Shown: positions 56,322 to 63,460 of the stretch, piece after piece
Layout: the number at the start of each line of letters is the position of its first letter
Numbering within the stretch: position 1 is the first letter of the stretch
Source: Bacteroidota bacterium
GTDB taxonomy: Bacteria; Bacteroidota; Ignavibacteria; UBA10030; BY39
Assembly (NCBI GenBank): GCA_030682385.1
Contig: JAUXOG010000132.1
Span: forward strand, 1 to 64,000
Reading direction: 5' to 3'
DNA length: 64,000 bases
The notes under the pieces: generated by a model
Told to the model about the DNA's origin: nothing
The model's database searches: none
The model's input: the letters and a program-made list of their open reading frames with translations, nothing else
Translations under genes and position numbers: made by a program

Positions 56322-57364
56322 AGTAATTCTAAGAACAGTTTATATTTTAGGATGTGAGGATACGGGTCCATCTTATCCATGTATATATTGCCTTCTATGT
56401 CTGATCTGATGAAACGAACTTGCTCAAGACCTAAATCCTTACATAATACTGAACCAAGATACTCCCCGTTCTTTCCATCTATAAAATCAAAGTACTGTTC
56501 AACTTCGTTTCCTCTCTCTATATCAACCAAAAGTAAAAGAATATCGCCCGGCAAGATAGCAACTTCTCTAACTCCTGAAGAAGCTTTGAAAATTCCTACA
56601 CTAGGATCAAAAAAAGGGGCGTTTAAGGAGCGAGTTCCATTTATAATACTTAACAATTTTCCCTCCTCAGAAAATTTCTGAATTATATAAGGATAAAAAA
56701 AACTATAATAAATGTTTCCCTCTGAGCTTTTTACAAGTCTTCCAGAATTACCAGACATCATGCTCATCTTAGCATTTTGTCCTGTTGGTCTTTCACAATA
56801 TGTCATTTCGGGTTTATCGGAATATACATTGAAAAGGTTATAACGACGGATTAAATCACCATCATAACTAAAGGGGAAACCCATTACATCAACAATCAAT
56901 GGTCTAACAGCAATTATTTGAGCAGGTAGAAAATGAAGCTTGAATGTAGTAATCAAATGATTCAATGAATCATAAACATTTATATTTTGATTAATTTTAT
57001 CTATTACATAAACGTTGCCGGTAGTATCTACATAAATGTTATGAATATTGCTAACCTCTCCTGGTCCTTTCCCTGCCCGATAGCCATAGGTTCGTGTAAG
57101 TATTCCTTCTTTTGAGAATTTTTTTATAACTTTAAAAGCATCGTCAGCTACATAGAGATTCTGAACTTGGTCTAGAGTAAAAGAAGTTATTAATCCAAGC
57201 ATTTCTTCTTCGGATGATTCGGATTTTCCATACTGTTGTAATAATTCTATCTTAACATTTACTTTTTTTTCATTAGTTAAAGTTATAGCATAGAAAATAC
57301 TCAATACTAACAATGGCAATAATACTAACAGGACATAAATTAATTTCTTTTTATTATATAACAT
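56318..57364 (-). CDS. Six-bladed beta-propeller protein A, membrane-anchored
   Basis: An N-terminal membrane helix (about residues 8-28, LIYVLLVLLPLLVLSIFYAI) leads to a six-bladed propeller domain. The blade signature is GKGPGEVSNIHNIYVDTTGNVYVIDK followed by INVYDSLNHL, as in NHL-type 6-bladed propellers (DUF5128-like). I choose ATG 57364; the track start is TTG 57376. It follows peptide A by 53 nt and overlaps propeller A2. Its role in the cassette is unknown. Confidence 0.75.
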   Translation of the reverse strand: MLYNKKKLIYVLLVLLPLLVLSIFYAITLTNEKKVNVKIELLQQYGKSESSEEEMLGLITSFTLDQVQNLYVADDAFKVIKKFSKEGILTRTYGYRAGKGPGEVSNIHNIYVDTTGNVYVIDKINQNINVYDSLNHLITTFKLHFLPAQIIAVRPLIVDVMGFPFSYDGDLIRRYNLFNVYSDKPEMTYCERPTGQNAKMSMMSGNSGRLVKSSEGNIYYSFFYPYIIQKFSEEGKLLSIINGTRSLNAPFFDPSVGIFKASSGVREVAILPGDILLLLVDIERGNEVEQYFDFIDGKNGEYLGSVLCKDLGLEQVRFIRSDIEGNIYMDKMDPYPHILKYKLFLELL

Positions 57365-57417
57365 TGATTTTATCAAAAGTTAAATTATAATGATGACCCA
57401 ATACTCTTATTCTTTAT

Positions 57418-57642
57418 TTAGTAATTGTTTTCTTCAGGACAAGGTCTATAACCGTTCCAACTATCCCAGTAACACATAAACCCAGGTATACGACCACAGA
57501 TATCAGCCGCCCTGCAAGACCAACCGTATATCTCTAATTGCTTTGATGCAGCATTTTGGTGAATGTTTAAGAATGTTAGGACTAATAAAAGACCGAAAAA
57601 GAATCCGATCATTGATTTCTTGATTTTTGAATTTGTATTCAT
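57418..57642 (-). CDS. Small secreted four-cysteine peptide A
   Basis: The 74-residue product has a basic N-terminus and hydrophobic core typical of a signal peptide (IGFFFGLLLVLTFLNIHQNAAS). The mature part contains exactly four cysteines (residues 43, 49, 57, 68) in GWSCRAADICGR, GFMCYWD and YRPCPEE, with many aromatics. A strong GGAGG precedes the ATG. I know of no family match; NVEALA-type small peptides of Bacteroides show a similar size and genomic context. It is probably folded by disulfide bonds in the periplasm. Confidence 0.7.
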   Translation of the reverse strand: MNTNSKIKKSMIGFFFGLLLVLTFLNIHQNAASKQLEIYGWSCRAADICGRIPGFMCYWDSWNGYRPCPEENNY

Positions 57643-57664
57643 ATTTCCTCCATTAGATTAAAGA

Positions 57665-58663
57665 TTAGTTTTTTAGTTTTTGTATTGGGTCATCTCTTTT
57701 TTCTTTTAAAAAGTTTTCAATCTCATCAAGAAAAGCATTTTGTAATTCAAGGTTATCTGTAGATTTTTGTATCGAAACAATTTCATTAAAAGAATTTACT
57801 AGTATTTTAAGTGGCGTAGATATCTTGTACTCTGCAAAAAGTTCTTTCCTTTCATCAAATATAATTGGAAACTTTATTTTTCTTGCATTTGTCCATGCCC
57901 TTAGAAAATCTTCACTCCGAGCAGAAGCTATACCTATAACTTCTATCACGGAATTATAATCCTCATAAATTTTTTTCCACAGTGAAAATTCAATTAGACA
58001 GCTGGCACAATCCTTTTCTGCATCAAAGATGATAAATAATAGTAATGTGCGCTTCCTTTCTGAAGTGTCAATAATTTTACTATCTATTGACTGGATTTTC
58101 ATATTTTTTATTATATTTCCAATTTTGATATGTTCTTTCTGAACTTTCTTTTGAATAAGTGGGACTGATAGTATAATAGAAAGTGATACCAGTGAAAGTA
58201 ACAAGATGACTGTGTTCGAATTTGAGAGAATATTAAAAGTGTATTCTTTAGAGCGAAAGGAATAAACATAAAGTGCTAAAATTAAAATAAAAGTATTCCT
58301 TAGTATTGTACTAAAAGAAAAACTGCCTGATAAAAATGGACCAAAACAAGCACATATCCAGTTTTTCTCCAATAAAATAGAATATACTCCAATAATATTA
58401 AATAAGCTTAGAAGAATGATACTTGTTATTACTGCATATTTAGCATAACGCCCGGAAGAAATAAAAAATCCTACTATCAATTCTAATAAAATTATACCTG
58501 TTGCTATATAAAAAAGGATATTATGAGAAATAAAATTGAAGGACTGAAGGCTTTCAATAAAAAGTTGGAAATAAACCGTCTTTAAAATTGCAGAAATTAT
58601 AAATATCAATCCAAGTAAAACCTGGCTGCCAATATTAATATATTTCCAAACTCCTTTTTCCAT
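57665..58663 (-). CDS. MauE/DoxX-like membrane domain fused to a TlpA-like thioredoxin
   Basis: The N-terminal half (about residues 8-185) holds four or five hydrophobic helices and a short CACFG motif, like MauE/DoxX-type membrane redox proteins. The C-terminal half (about 190-320) is a periplasmic redoxin domain with FDAEKDCASCLIEFSLWKKI, which carries the CxxC active site, and a cis-Pro segment ISTPLKILVN. It is the first gene of cassette A behind promoter 1. It plausibly handles disulfide bonds in peptide A. Confidence 0.8.
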   Translation of the reverse strand: MEKGVWKYINIGSQVLLGLIFIISAILKTVYFQLFIESLQSFNFISHNILFYIATGIILLELIVGFFISSGRYAKYAVITSIILLSLFNIIGVYSILLEKNWICACFGPFLSGSFSFSTILRNTFILILALYVYSFRSKEYTFNILSNSNTVILLLSLVSLSIILSVPLIQKKVQKEHIKIGNIIKNMKIQSIDSKIIDTSERKRTLLLFIIFDAEKDCASCLIEFSLWKKIYEDYNSVIEVIGIASARSEDFLRAWTNARKIKFPIIFDERKELFAEYKISTPLKILVNSFNEIVSIQKSTDNLELQNAFLDEIENFLKEKRDDPIQKLKN

Positions 58664-58700
58664 ATCCCTTTAATTTATTTTTTTAGTTAATTGCACCTAC

Positions 58701-58729
58701 AATTTAATTGTTCCCAACATAAAAGTCAA
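58701..58729 (-). promoter_or_regulatory. Cassette promoter 1 (in front of the MauE-TlpA gene)
   Basis: On the minus strand TTGACT, 17 nt and TAAATT. The surrounding 60 bases, including the GACATAC region upstream of the -35 box, are nearly identical to promoter 3 and similar to promoter 2. A TATG-T-CATA motif upstream of the -35 box could be a regulator site. Confidence 0.7.
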
Positions 58730-58761
58730 GGAAAAAAGTATGTCATATTTTAATACCCAAA

Positions 58762-59430
58762 TTAAAGATTTAATAGAACTTTTATAGTATCCACAATACT
58801 TTCAAGTCTAACATTTTTATTGTTGATGTCGCTTTTATGTATAATCTCATTTTCATTGTTAAAAATAATTCTTCCGGGAGTATGAGTTATACCGTATTTC
58901 ATCTTTATGTTTGAACTGCCATCAAATATAACAGGAATGTCGATATTCAACATTTTTACAAATCTTGCTGCTATTTCACGATACCGATGTGAAACGATTC
59001 CAACTACCGATAATTTTTGCTCAAAGATTTTTTGATTGCTGTTCCAGAATAATATTTCGTTTAAACAACTTTGGCAGTCGTTAGGTGAAAAGAAAACAAA
59101 AACTCTTAAACTCCCCTGAAGTGAATCGCTGTTTATTATTTTGCCGTCGATGGTTAATGAAATAATATTTTCAAATTTTTCTTTTTTAGGTTTTATCGAC
59201 TCATTGTTTTTGCAAGAATAGAAAAAAATGAAAGTTAATAATGTAACGTAAAAAACCGTTAAAACGGTTACCTTTCTAAAAGGTTTTGCATCTAACCCAC
59301 GACTCCCGCCTGCGTCCTGAGGACTTCGGCGGGCAGGTAAGTCGTGGGTTAATAAATCAGAAACATTAAAGATAAACCGCTTTAGCGATTTCCAACAAAG
59401 AGCAGTCTTCTTGAGTAAATTAATCCTCAT
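58762..59430 (-). CDS. TlpA-like redoxin lipoprotein B with a repeat-disrupted N-terminus
   Basis: The functional domain starts after a hydrophobic stretch and lipobox-like FIFFYSCKNN and has the redoxin active site FFSPNDCQSCLNEILFW, a VVGIVSH strand and the cis-Pro segment THTPGRIIF. It overlaps the end of propeller B by 11 bases. The first 60 residues (SLKRFIFNVSDLLTHDL...) are encoded by the composite repeat at 59250-59395, so they do not look like a natural signal peptide. No ATG lies between the repeat and the lipobox. Confidence 0.75.
   Translation of the reverse strand: MRINLLKKTALCWKSLKRFIFNVSDLLTHDLPARRSPQDAGGSRGLDAKPFRKVTVLTVFYVTLLTFIFFYSCKNNESIKPKKEKFENIISLTIDGKIINSDSLQGSLRVFVFFSPNDCQSCLNEILFWNSNQKIFEQKLSVVGIVSHRYREIAARFVKMLNIDIPVIFDGSSNIKMKYGITHTPGRIIFNNENEIIHKSDINNKNVRLESIVDTIKVLLNL
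59250..59395. repeat. Composite palindromic repeat, copy 2, inside the redoxin B gene
   Basis: The outer arms aaccgttaaaacggtt and taaaccgctttagcg flank an inner pair aacccacgact and aagtcgtgggtt (59294-59350). That inner palindrome is split by a 33-bp GC-rich hairpin (cccgcctgc / ggcgggcagg, 59305-59337), which copy 1 at 27028 lacks. So one element has been inserted into another, and the combined copy then lies inside a reading frame. Confidence 0.75.
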
Positions 59431-60514
59431 CTACAATTTTAATTTTATATTTGCCAATAATTCTGTTACCCGGTTCGTCGCTCAGTTCAATATATATAAT
59501 ACCCTCATTATCTACATCCAACATTCCACCTCCTGGTAGTTTAATGTCACTCTGTATGTATACACCATCTTTAGTGTAAACCATTAAATAATGATGATAA
59601 TCCAATCTGCTTCTTGTCTGCAAAGCTTTTTCTGTAGTGTTAGTATATTGGAAATATACATAGTCGGCTACTTCCATTTTCATGACGCTTGATCTTCTTA
59701 TAAATATTTTGTTTAGTTCTGCCCTCGTCTCTCCGCCCTTTAAACTTTCTTTCATCTCCAAAAAATTATTTCCTTTAACACCCAATGTTAGTGTAAGGCG
59801 TTCATCCTGATCATATTTAAAAATTTTCCAGCTTACATAATTTGTAAGATACGTATTTCCTCTATCGTCGATATCAAAACATGTTGTACTCCAATTGATC
59901 CTAAATTTCTTATAAATATCATCATAATTTCCAAAATGATATAAAATATTACCAGACGTATCCATTACAGCTATCGGTTTTACTTTATAAGTTTCGTCTA
60001 CCGGTTTGTACTTTGCTTCAAATGTACTAATATACATCTTATTTTCTCTAATCATTATTTCACCAGGTGATAAATAAATGCTTGATGGTGAATTAATAGA
60101 ACTTATAAGATCGCCCTCTCTATTGAATTTATAAATCCGTCTCAGTTCAGCATCTACGGCGTAGATATATAATGAATCTTGAGTAATTCCTACAATTCCC
60201 TTAAATTCACCTGGCCCGCTCCCTTTTTTACCTATAATTCTAAGTGGTTTTCCATCATTGTTATAAACTTTTATTTCTGAAAAAATTGGATCAGTTATTA
60301 ATATATTTTTATATTTTAAATTGACTTCGAAACGATGAATTAATCCTATTAAGTTGCCTTCTTTTTCTTCAAGATATATTTCTCCAACTTTTTCTATTGC
60401 TACATAAAAACCCTTAATAATTTCAACTTTATTTTGATTATTCTCGTTAGTTTTTTTACAACAGCAAAATAATATAATAAAAACACAAAATAATTTTATA
60501 AAAGTGTTATTCAT
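59420..60514 (-). CDS. Six-bladed beta-propeller lipoprotein B
   Basis: I choose ATG 60514 (MNNTFIKLFCVFIILFCCCKK), which gives a lipoprotein signal ending in a run of Cys. The track start lies inside peptide B in another frame. The propeller domain shows GKKGSGPGEFKGIVGITQD, IYAVDAELRRIYKFNREGDL and FDIDDRGNTYLTNYVSWKIFKYD. It overlaps the peptide B end by eight bases, so peptide and propeller are translated together. It may hold or present the peptide; that is inference. Confidence 0.8.
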   Translation of the reverse strand: MNNTFIKLFCVFIILFCCCKKTNENNQNKVEIIKGFYVAIEKVGEIYLEEKEGNLIGLIHRFEVNLKYKNILITDPIFSEIKVYNNDGKPLRIIGKKGSGPGEFKGIVGITQDSLYIYAVDAELRRIYKFNREGDLISSINSPSSIYLSPGEIMIRENKMYISTFEAKYKPVDETYKVKPIAVMDTSGNILYHFGNYDDIYKKFRINWSTTCFDIDDRGNTYLTNYVSWKIFKYDQDERLTLTLGVKGNNFLEMKESLKGGETRAELNKIFIRRSSVMKMEVADYVYFQYTNTTEKALQTRSRLDYHHYLMVYTKDGVYIQSDIKLPGGGMLDVDNEGIIYIELSDEPGNRIIGKYKIKIVDED

Positions 60515-60698
60515 TATTAATTGTAACACACCCACAATCTCCAGGCACCCATTCACATGGAACTCCAATATTGTCTGTATAAGATTGATAACAATAAGTT
60601 ATAACCGCAGGTTTTGAAATCACCTCAGCATTAAATGGCGATAAAACAAATAGGAATATTACTGCTATCCCTAACGAAGTAACAAGTAACTTTTTCAT
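60507..60698 (-). CDS. Small secreted four-cysteine peptide B
   Basis: The 63-residue product has a signal peptide (MKKLLVTSLGIAVIFLFVLSPFNA). The mature tail contains exactly four cysteines (residues 36, 48, 55, 57), in TYCYQSY, VPCEW and GDCGCV. The ribosome binding site AGGAGAGAG is strong. The stop lies eight bases inside the propeller B gene. No family is recognised. Confidence 0.75.
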   Translation of the reverse strand: MKKLLVTSLGIAVIFLFVLSPFNAEVISKPAVITYCYQSYTDNIGVPCEWVPGDCGCVTINNE

Positions 60699-60744
60699 TT
60701 CTCTCTCCTATTAATTTTTTATTGTATTATTTAATTGCACATAC

Positions 60745-60773
60745 AATTTAATTATGCCCAACATAAAAGTCAA
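60745..60773 (-). promoter_or_regulatory. Cassette promoter 2 (in front of peptide B)
   Basis: On the minus strand TTGACT, 17 nt (TTTATGTTGGGCATAAT) and TAAATT. The spacer and flanks match promoters 1 and 3, with several substitutions. It lies 47 nt before the peptide B ATG. Confidence 0.7.
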
Positions 60774-60819
60774 AGAAAAAAATGTGCCATTTTTTAATGT
60801 CATTTGTTAATATTTTTTG

Positions 60820-60900
60820 AACGATATTTGCAGTATTTACATTCAGGTTTAGGTATTTTGGATTGTTTTCGCTTGCTTGAATTTAAAATTGATACCCGCG
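60820..60900 (-). pseudogene. Decayed 3' end of an araC-type regulator gene
   Basis: The sequence acgatatttgcagtattta and the following pattern (gcttgcttgaat) align with the 3' end and downstream flank of the AraC gene at 63021-63110, the first part identical over 21 bases. No AraC reading frame remains here. It is a relic left when a unit of AraC tail plus promoter plus cassette was duplicated. Confidence 0.6.
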
Positions 60901-60914
60901 GCGTGAAGGGATGA

Positions 60915-61496
60915 TTAATATTTATAATCCTGAATTTCACTATCAATTATTGAAATTAACTCACGATGTCGATTCGGATCTTGTTGAGATGCATTAATTA
61001 ATACGATTTCTCCACTTCTTGCAACTAAGATTTTTAATGGGGTAACGTTTATATTGTGTTGTTTCTTAATAAATTCTGTTACCTTTTCGTTTTTATCATG
61101 AAGGGTTGTAAAACTCAAATTGGAATTTTCAATCCATGATTTTAGCTCAATCTCATCATCATGACTTACAATACCCATAACTTTTACTTTATTCATTTTA
61201 TGTATTTCTTCCCATACAATTTTTTCCATAAGGCAAGAAGGACAGTCATATAACGAAAACAATATAAATAAAGTGTAATCATTTTCTGAAATAATATTTT
61301 CAGATGTATAGTTTCTTCCATCAATATCTTTTAAAGAAAAGTATTTTAATTTGCTCCCTTTTGTTATTACCACTTCCTTTATATTATCCTTTTTATCCTT
61401 TTTTAGTTGGTAGTTTTGATATAATAGTGTAGCATTTAGTAGTACAAGAATTATTATAATTGAAGAAAGAATAAGCGTTTTTGAATACTTCTTCAT
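60915..61496 (-). CDS. TlpA-like membrane-anchored redoxin C
   Basis: An N-terminal membrane anchor (about residues 8-28, LILSSIIIILVLLNATLLYQ) leads to a periplasmic thioredoxin-like domain of about 150 residues. The active site is FSLYDCPSCLMEKIVWEEI, and the VMGIVSHDDE strand and cis-Pro NVTPLKILV follow. Its start overlaps the propeller C stop by four bases (ATGA). This is the intact version of the partner gene seen broken in cassette B. Confidence 0.82.
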   Translation of the reverse strand: MKKYSKTLILSSIIIILVLLNATLLYQNYQLKKDKKDNIKEVVITKGSKLKYFSLKDIDGRNYTSENIISENDYTLFILFSLYDCPSCLMEKIVWEEIHKMNKVKVMGIVSHDDEIELKSWIENSNLSFTTLHDKNEKVTEFIKKQHNINVTPLKILVARSGEIVLINASQQDPNRHRELISIIDSEIQDYKY

Positions 61497-62551
61497 TTCA
61501 CTACTAATTTAAATTTACCAATTCTATATATTGGCGGAGAGGGATCCCGTTCCTCATATTTTGTTAAGAAATATAGGTTATTATCTTTGTCACGACAAAG
61601 TAATTTGTAATCAGTTTCTATATTACCAACTACATGTTTTCCTTTACTGTCATATATCTCTATTACATATTCTTTCCTATTTCCTCTTAACTTTTCAGGA
61701 ATTCTAACTGAAATTATAACAAATCCATCGTCTGTCAGAATTAAATTTTCAATCGGAGTAAATGAATTTTCAAAATCTTCTATATCCTTTTGCGGTTTTT
61801 TAAAAAAAGATTTTAAATCGTCAATGGGTTTAGGTTGTTTAAAATATTTTGGCTGCTTACCAAACGAAAAGTTTATTAGGCCATTTGTATCTAAAACATT
61901 AATAATGAATTCGGTAGATTGAACAGCATAGATATTTCCTTTTTGGTCAATATCGAATGAGCATTTCGAGAAATAACCTAAATTATTTTCATTAGCCCAA
62001 TTAGATACGGGATAAAATGATTTTAGATATTTTCCATTCGAACTGTAAACAACTATATAATCACCTATACCCGGGATATTCTTTTTCCAATTCTCTTTAT
62101 AAGCATCCATATAAATTTTATCGCTTACTATTTTCATAAATCCAGGTACAAAGTGAGTACTTTCTATAATAAAACTTTTTATAAAAGAAAATTTTGAGTC
62201 AAACTTACTTATTCTTCGAAGGTCATTATCAACAATATAAATATTTCCATATTGATCAAAGGAAACACTTATAGGTTGTTTGTACTCTCCAGGTCCTCTG
62301 CCTACACCGCCCAATTGCTGAATAAATTTACCATCATTCTTAAAGATTAAGGCTTGTTTACCAAGGGCATCCACAAAAATGTAGTTATTATTTATATCGA
62401 CACCAAAGTCTATTAATTCTCCGATAATGACCTTATCAGTCTCTAAATTTGCTTCTGAAACAAGTGTAAAGTTATTTAAAAAATTTTGTGATCTAACTTG
62501 TATAATTGTTAGAAAGATCAAAATTAGGTTTATTAGGATTAGTTGTATCAT
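61493..62551 (-). CDS. Six-bladed beta-propeller protein C
   Basis: The 352-residue protein has a signal or anchor (MIQLILINLILIFLTIIQVRSQ). The propeller repeats show GGVGRGPGEYKQPISVSFDQYGNIYIVDNDLRRISKFD and CSFDIDQKGNIYAVQ. The GPGE motif and the D-N-x-R-R-I edge match propellers A and B. It is cotranslated with the redoxin C gene downstream. A hairpin element lies between it and peptide C. Confidence 0.8.
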   Translation of the reverse strand: MIQLILINLILIFLTIIQVRSQNFLNNFTLVSEANLETDKVIIGELIDFGVDINNNYIFVDALGKQALIFKNDGKFIQQLGGVGRGPGEYKQPISVSFDQYGNIYIVDNDLRRISKFDSKFSFIKSFIIESTHFVPGFMKIVSDKIYMDAYKENWKKNIPGIGDYIVVYSSNGKYLKSFYPVSNWANENNLGYFSKCSFDIDQKGNIYAVQSTEFIINVLDTNGLINFSFGKQPKYFKQPKPIDDLKSFFKKPQKDIEDFENSFTPIENLILTDDGFVIISVRIPEKLRGNRKEYVIEIYDSKGKHVVGNIETDYKLLCRDKDNNLYFLTKYEERDPSPPIYRIGKFKLVVK

Positions 62552-62613
62552 ATTTTTTAAATTATTAAAATATTTTTTTCAATTATATATCTTGAACGCA
62601 AAATTTTATTAAA

Positions 62614-62692
62614 TGGGAACTTCTAAAAACCGTTGTTTCTAAAAATTTAACGTAAAGAGCGCAAAGAAAATTGTTGTTTTTAGAAGTTCCCA
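62614..62692. repeat. Element with 17-bp terminal inverted repeats between peptide C and propeller C
   Basis: The arms TGGGAACTTCTAAAAAC and its exact reverse complement enclose 45 bases that include cgtaaagagcgcaaag, a word seen in dispersed REP-like elements. It separates peptide C from propeller C by 150 bases, while the peptide and propeller overlap in cassette B, so it is probably a later insertion. Confidence 0.7.
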
Positions 62693-62701
62693 AATATAAT
62701 T

Positions 62702-62896
62702 CTATAATTGAGGTAGGTCTGGGGACGTTATCTCGCAAATACATTTGCCAACAATAACAGGACAACTACAAATGGGACCATTTATTTTACCTGCCATATA
62801 TACAGTTTCAGCTTTCGCTTGGTTTAATAGAACTATATTGAAAACTAAAATAAATAAAAAAGTTAAAAAAAATAGGGAATTAATTATCTTTTTCAT
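62702..62896 (-). CDS. Small secreted four-cysteine peptide C
   Basis: The 64-residue product has a signal peptide ending NQAKA (about residue 29). The roughly 35-residue mature form contains exactly four cysteines in two CxC pairs (PICSCPVIV, KCICEI). AGGAG precedes the ATG. It is the first gene of cassette C behind promoter 3. I do not recognise a family; the cysteine spacing differs from peptides A and B. Confidence 0.75.
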   Translation of the reverse strand: MKKIINSLFFLTFLFILVFNIVLLNQAKAETVYMAGKINGPICSCPVIVGKCICEITSPDLPQL

Positions 62897-62942
62897 TTTA
62901 CGCTCCTATCAATTTGTTATTTGTTTAGTTAATTGCACCTAC

Positions 62943-62971
62943 AATTTAATCGCCGTCAACATAAAAGTCAA
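62943..62971 (-). promoter_or_regulatory. Cassette promoter 3 (in front of peptide C)
   Basis: On the minus strand TTGACT, 17 nt (TTTATGTTGACGGCGAT) and TAAATT, 47 nt before the peptide C ATG. The region from about 62930 to 63005 is nearly the same as around promoter 1. Confidence 0.7.
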
Positions 62972-63029
62972 GGAAAAAAGTATGTCATATTTTAATACCC
63001 TAATTTAAGATTATTTATTACTATTTTTT

Positions 63030-63440
63030 CTAAACGATATTTGCAGTATTTACAAAAATTATTTGCTCTTTTTGATTTTTTTCTTCTGCTTGAATGTGAA
63101 AATAGTTGGGGGGGGGGGCGCAAAGTTCATTGTATGTTTTACCATATACACGCTTTACCCATCTATAAAACGAATAATCACTTTTGAAACCTAATTTATA
63201 ACCGACTTCATAACCATAATGTTTGTATTCAGCATTTATAAGTTCATTGAATTTATCAATGCGGCAATCTTCAATAAACCTCCGAATTGTTCTTCCGGTT
63301 GTTTTTCTGAAAACATGAGATAGATATACCGGATTTATCTTAAATTTAGCGGCAATAATTTTATTATTAAAACCATTATTAAAATTATTCTTGATATAAT
63401 CAATTAATTTTTCAACTAATAACTCTCGTTTAATGTTCAT
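63030..63440 (-). CDS. Small AraC-type transcription regulator (DNA-binding domain only)
   Basis: The 136 residues form a stand-alone AraC/XylS double helix-turn-helix: IIAAKFKINPVYLSHVFRKTTGRTIRRFIEDCRIDKFNELI and VGYKLGFKSDYSFYRWVKRVYGKTYNEL. The normal family end is near YNEL; the last 27 residues are encoded by an 11-base C run and following sequence. It is encoded just after the RND adaptor gene and before the cassette array, so it is a candidate regulator of the shared promoters. Confidence 0.85.
   Translation of the reverse strand: MNIKRELLVEKLIDYIKNNFNNGFNNKIIAAKFKINPVYLSHVFRKTTGRTIRRFIEDCRIDKFNELINAEYKHYGYEVGYKLGFKSDYSFYRWVKRVYGKTYNELCAPPPNYFHIQAEEKNQKEQIIFVNTANIV
63108..63118. repeat. 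Homopolymer of 11 G within the araC-type gene
   Basis: On the coding (minus) strand this is C11, which encodes part of CAPPPN. Runs of this length slip during replication and can switch genes on or off. It lies beyond the conserved DNA-binding domain, so a length change would alter only the C-terminal tail. Confidence 0.8.
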
Positions 63441-63460
63441 ATCGCCTCCTTAATATTAAA

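Noticed and set aside
62583-62765. 60-residue ORF with several cysteines beside peptide C
   Set aside because: It overlaps the inverted-repeat element and the peptide C gene in another frame, has no signal peptide and no good ribosome binding site.
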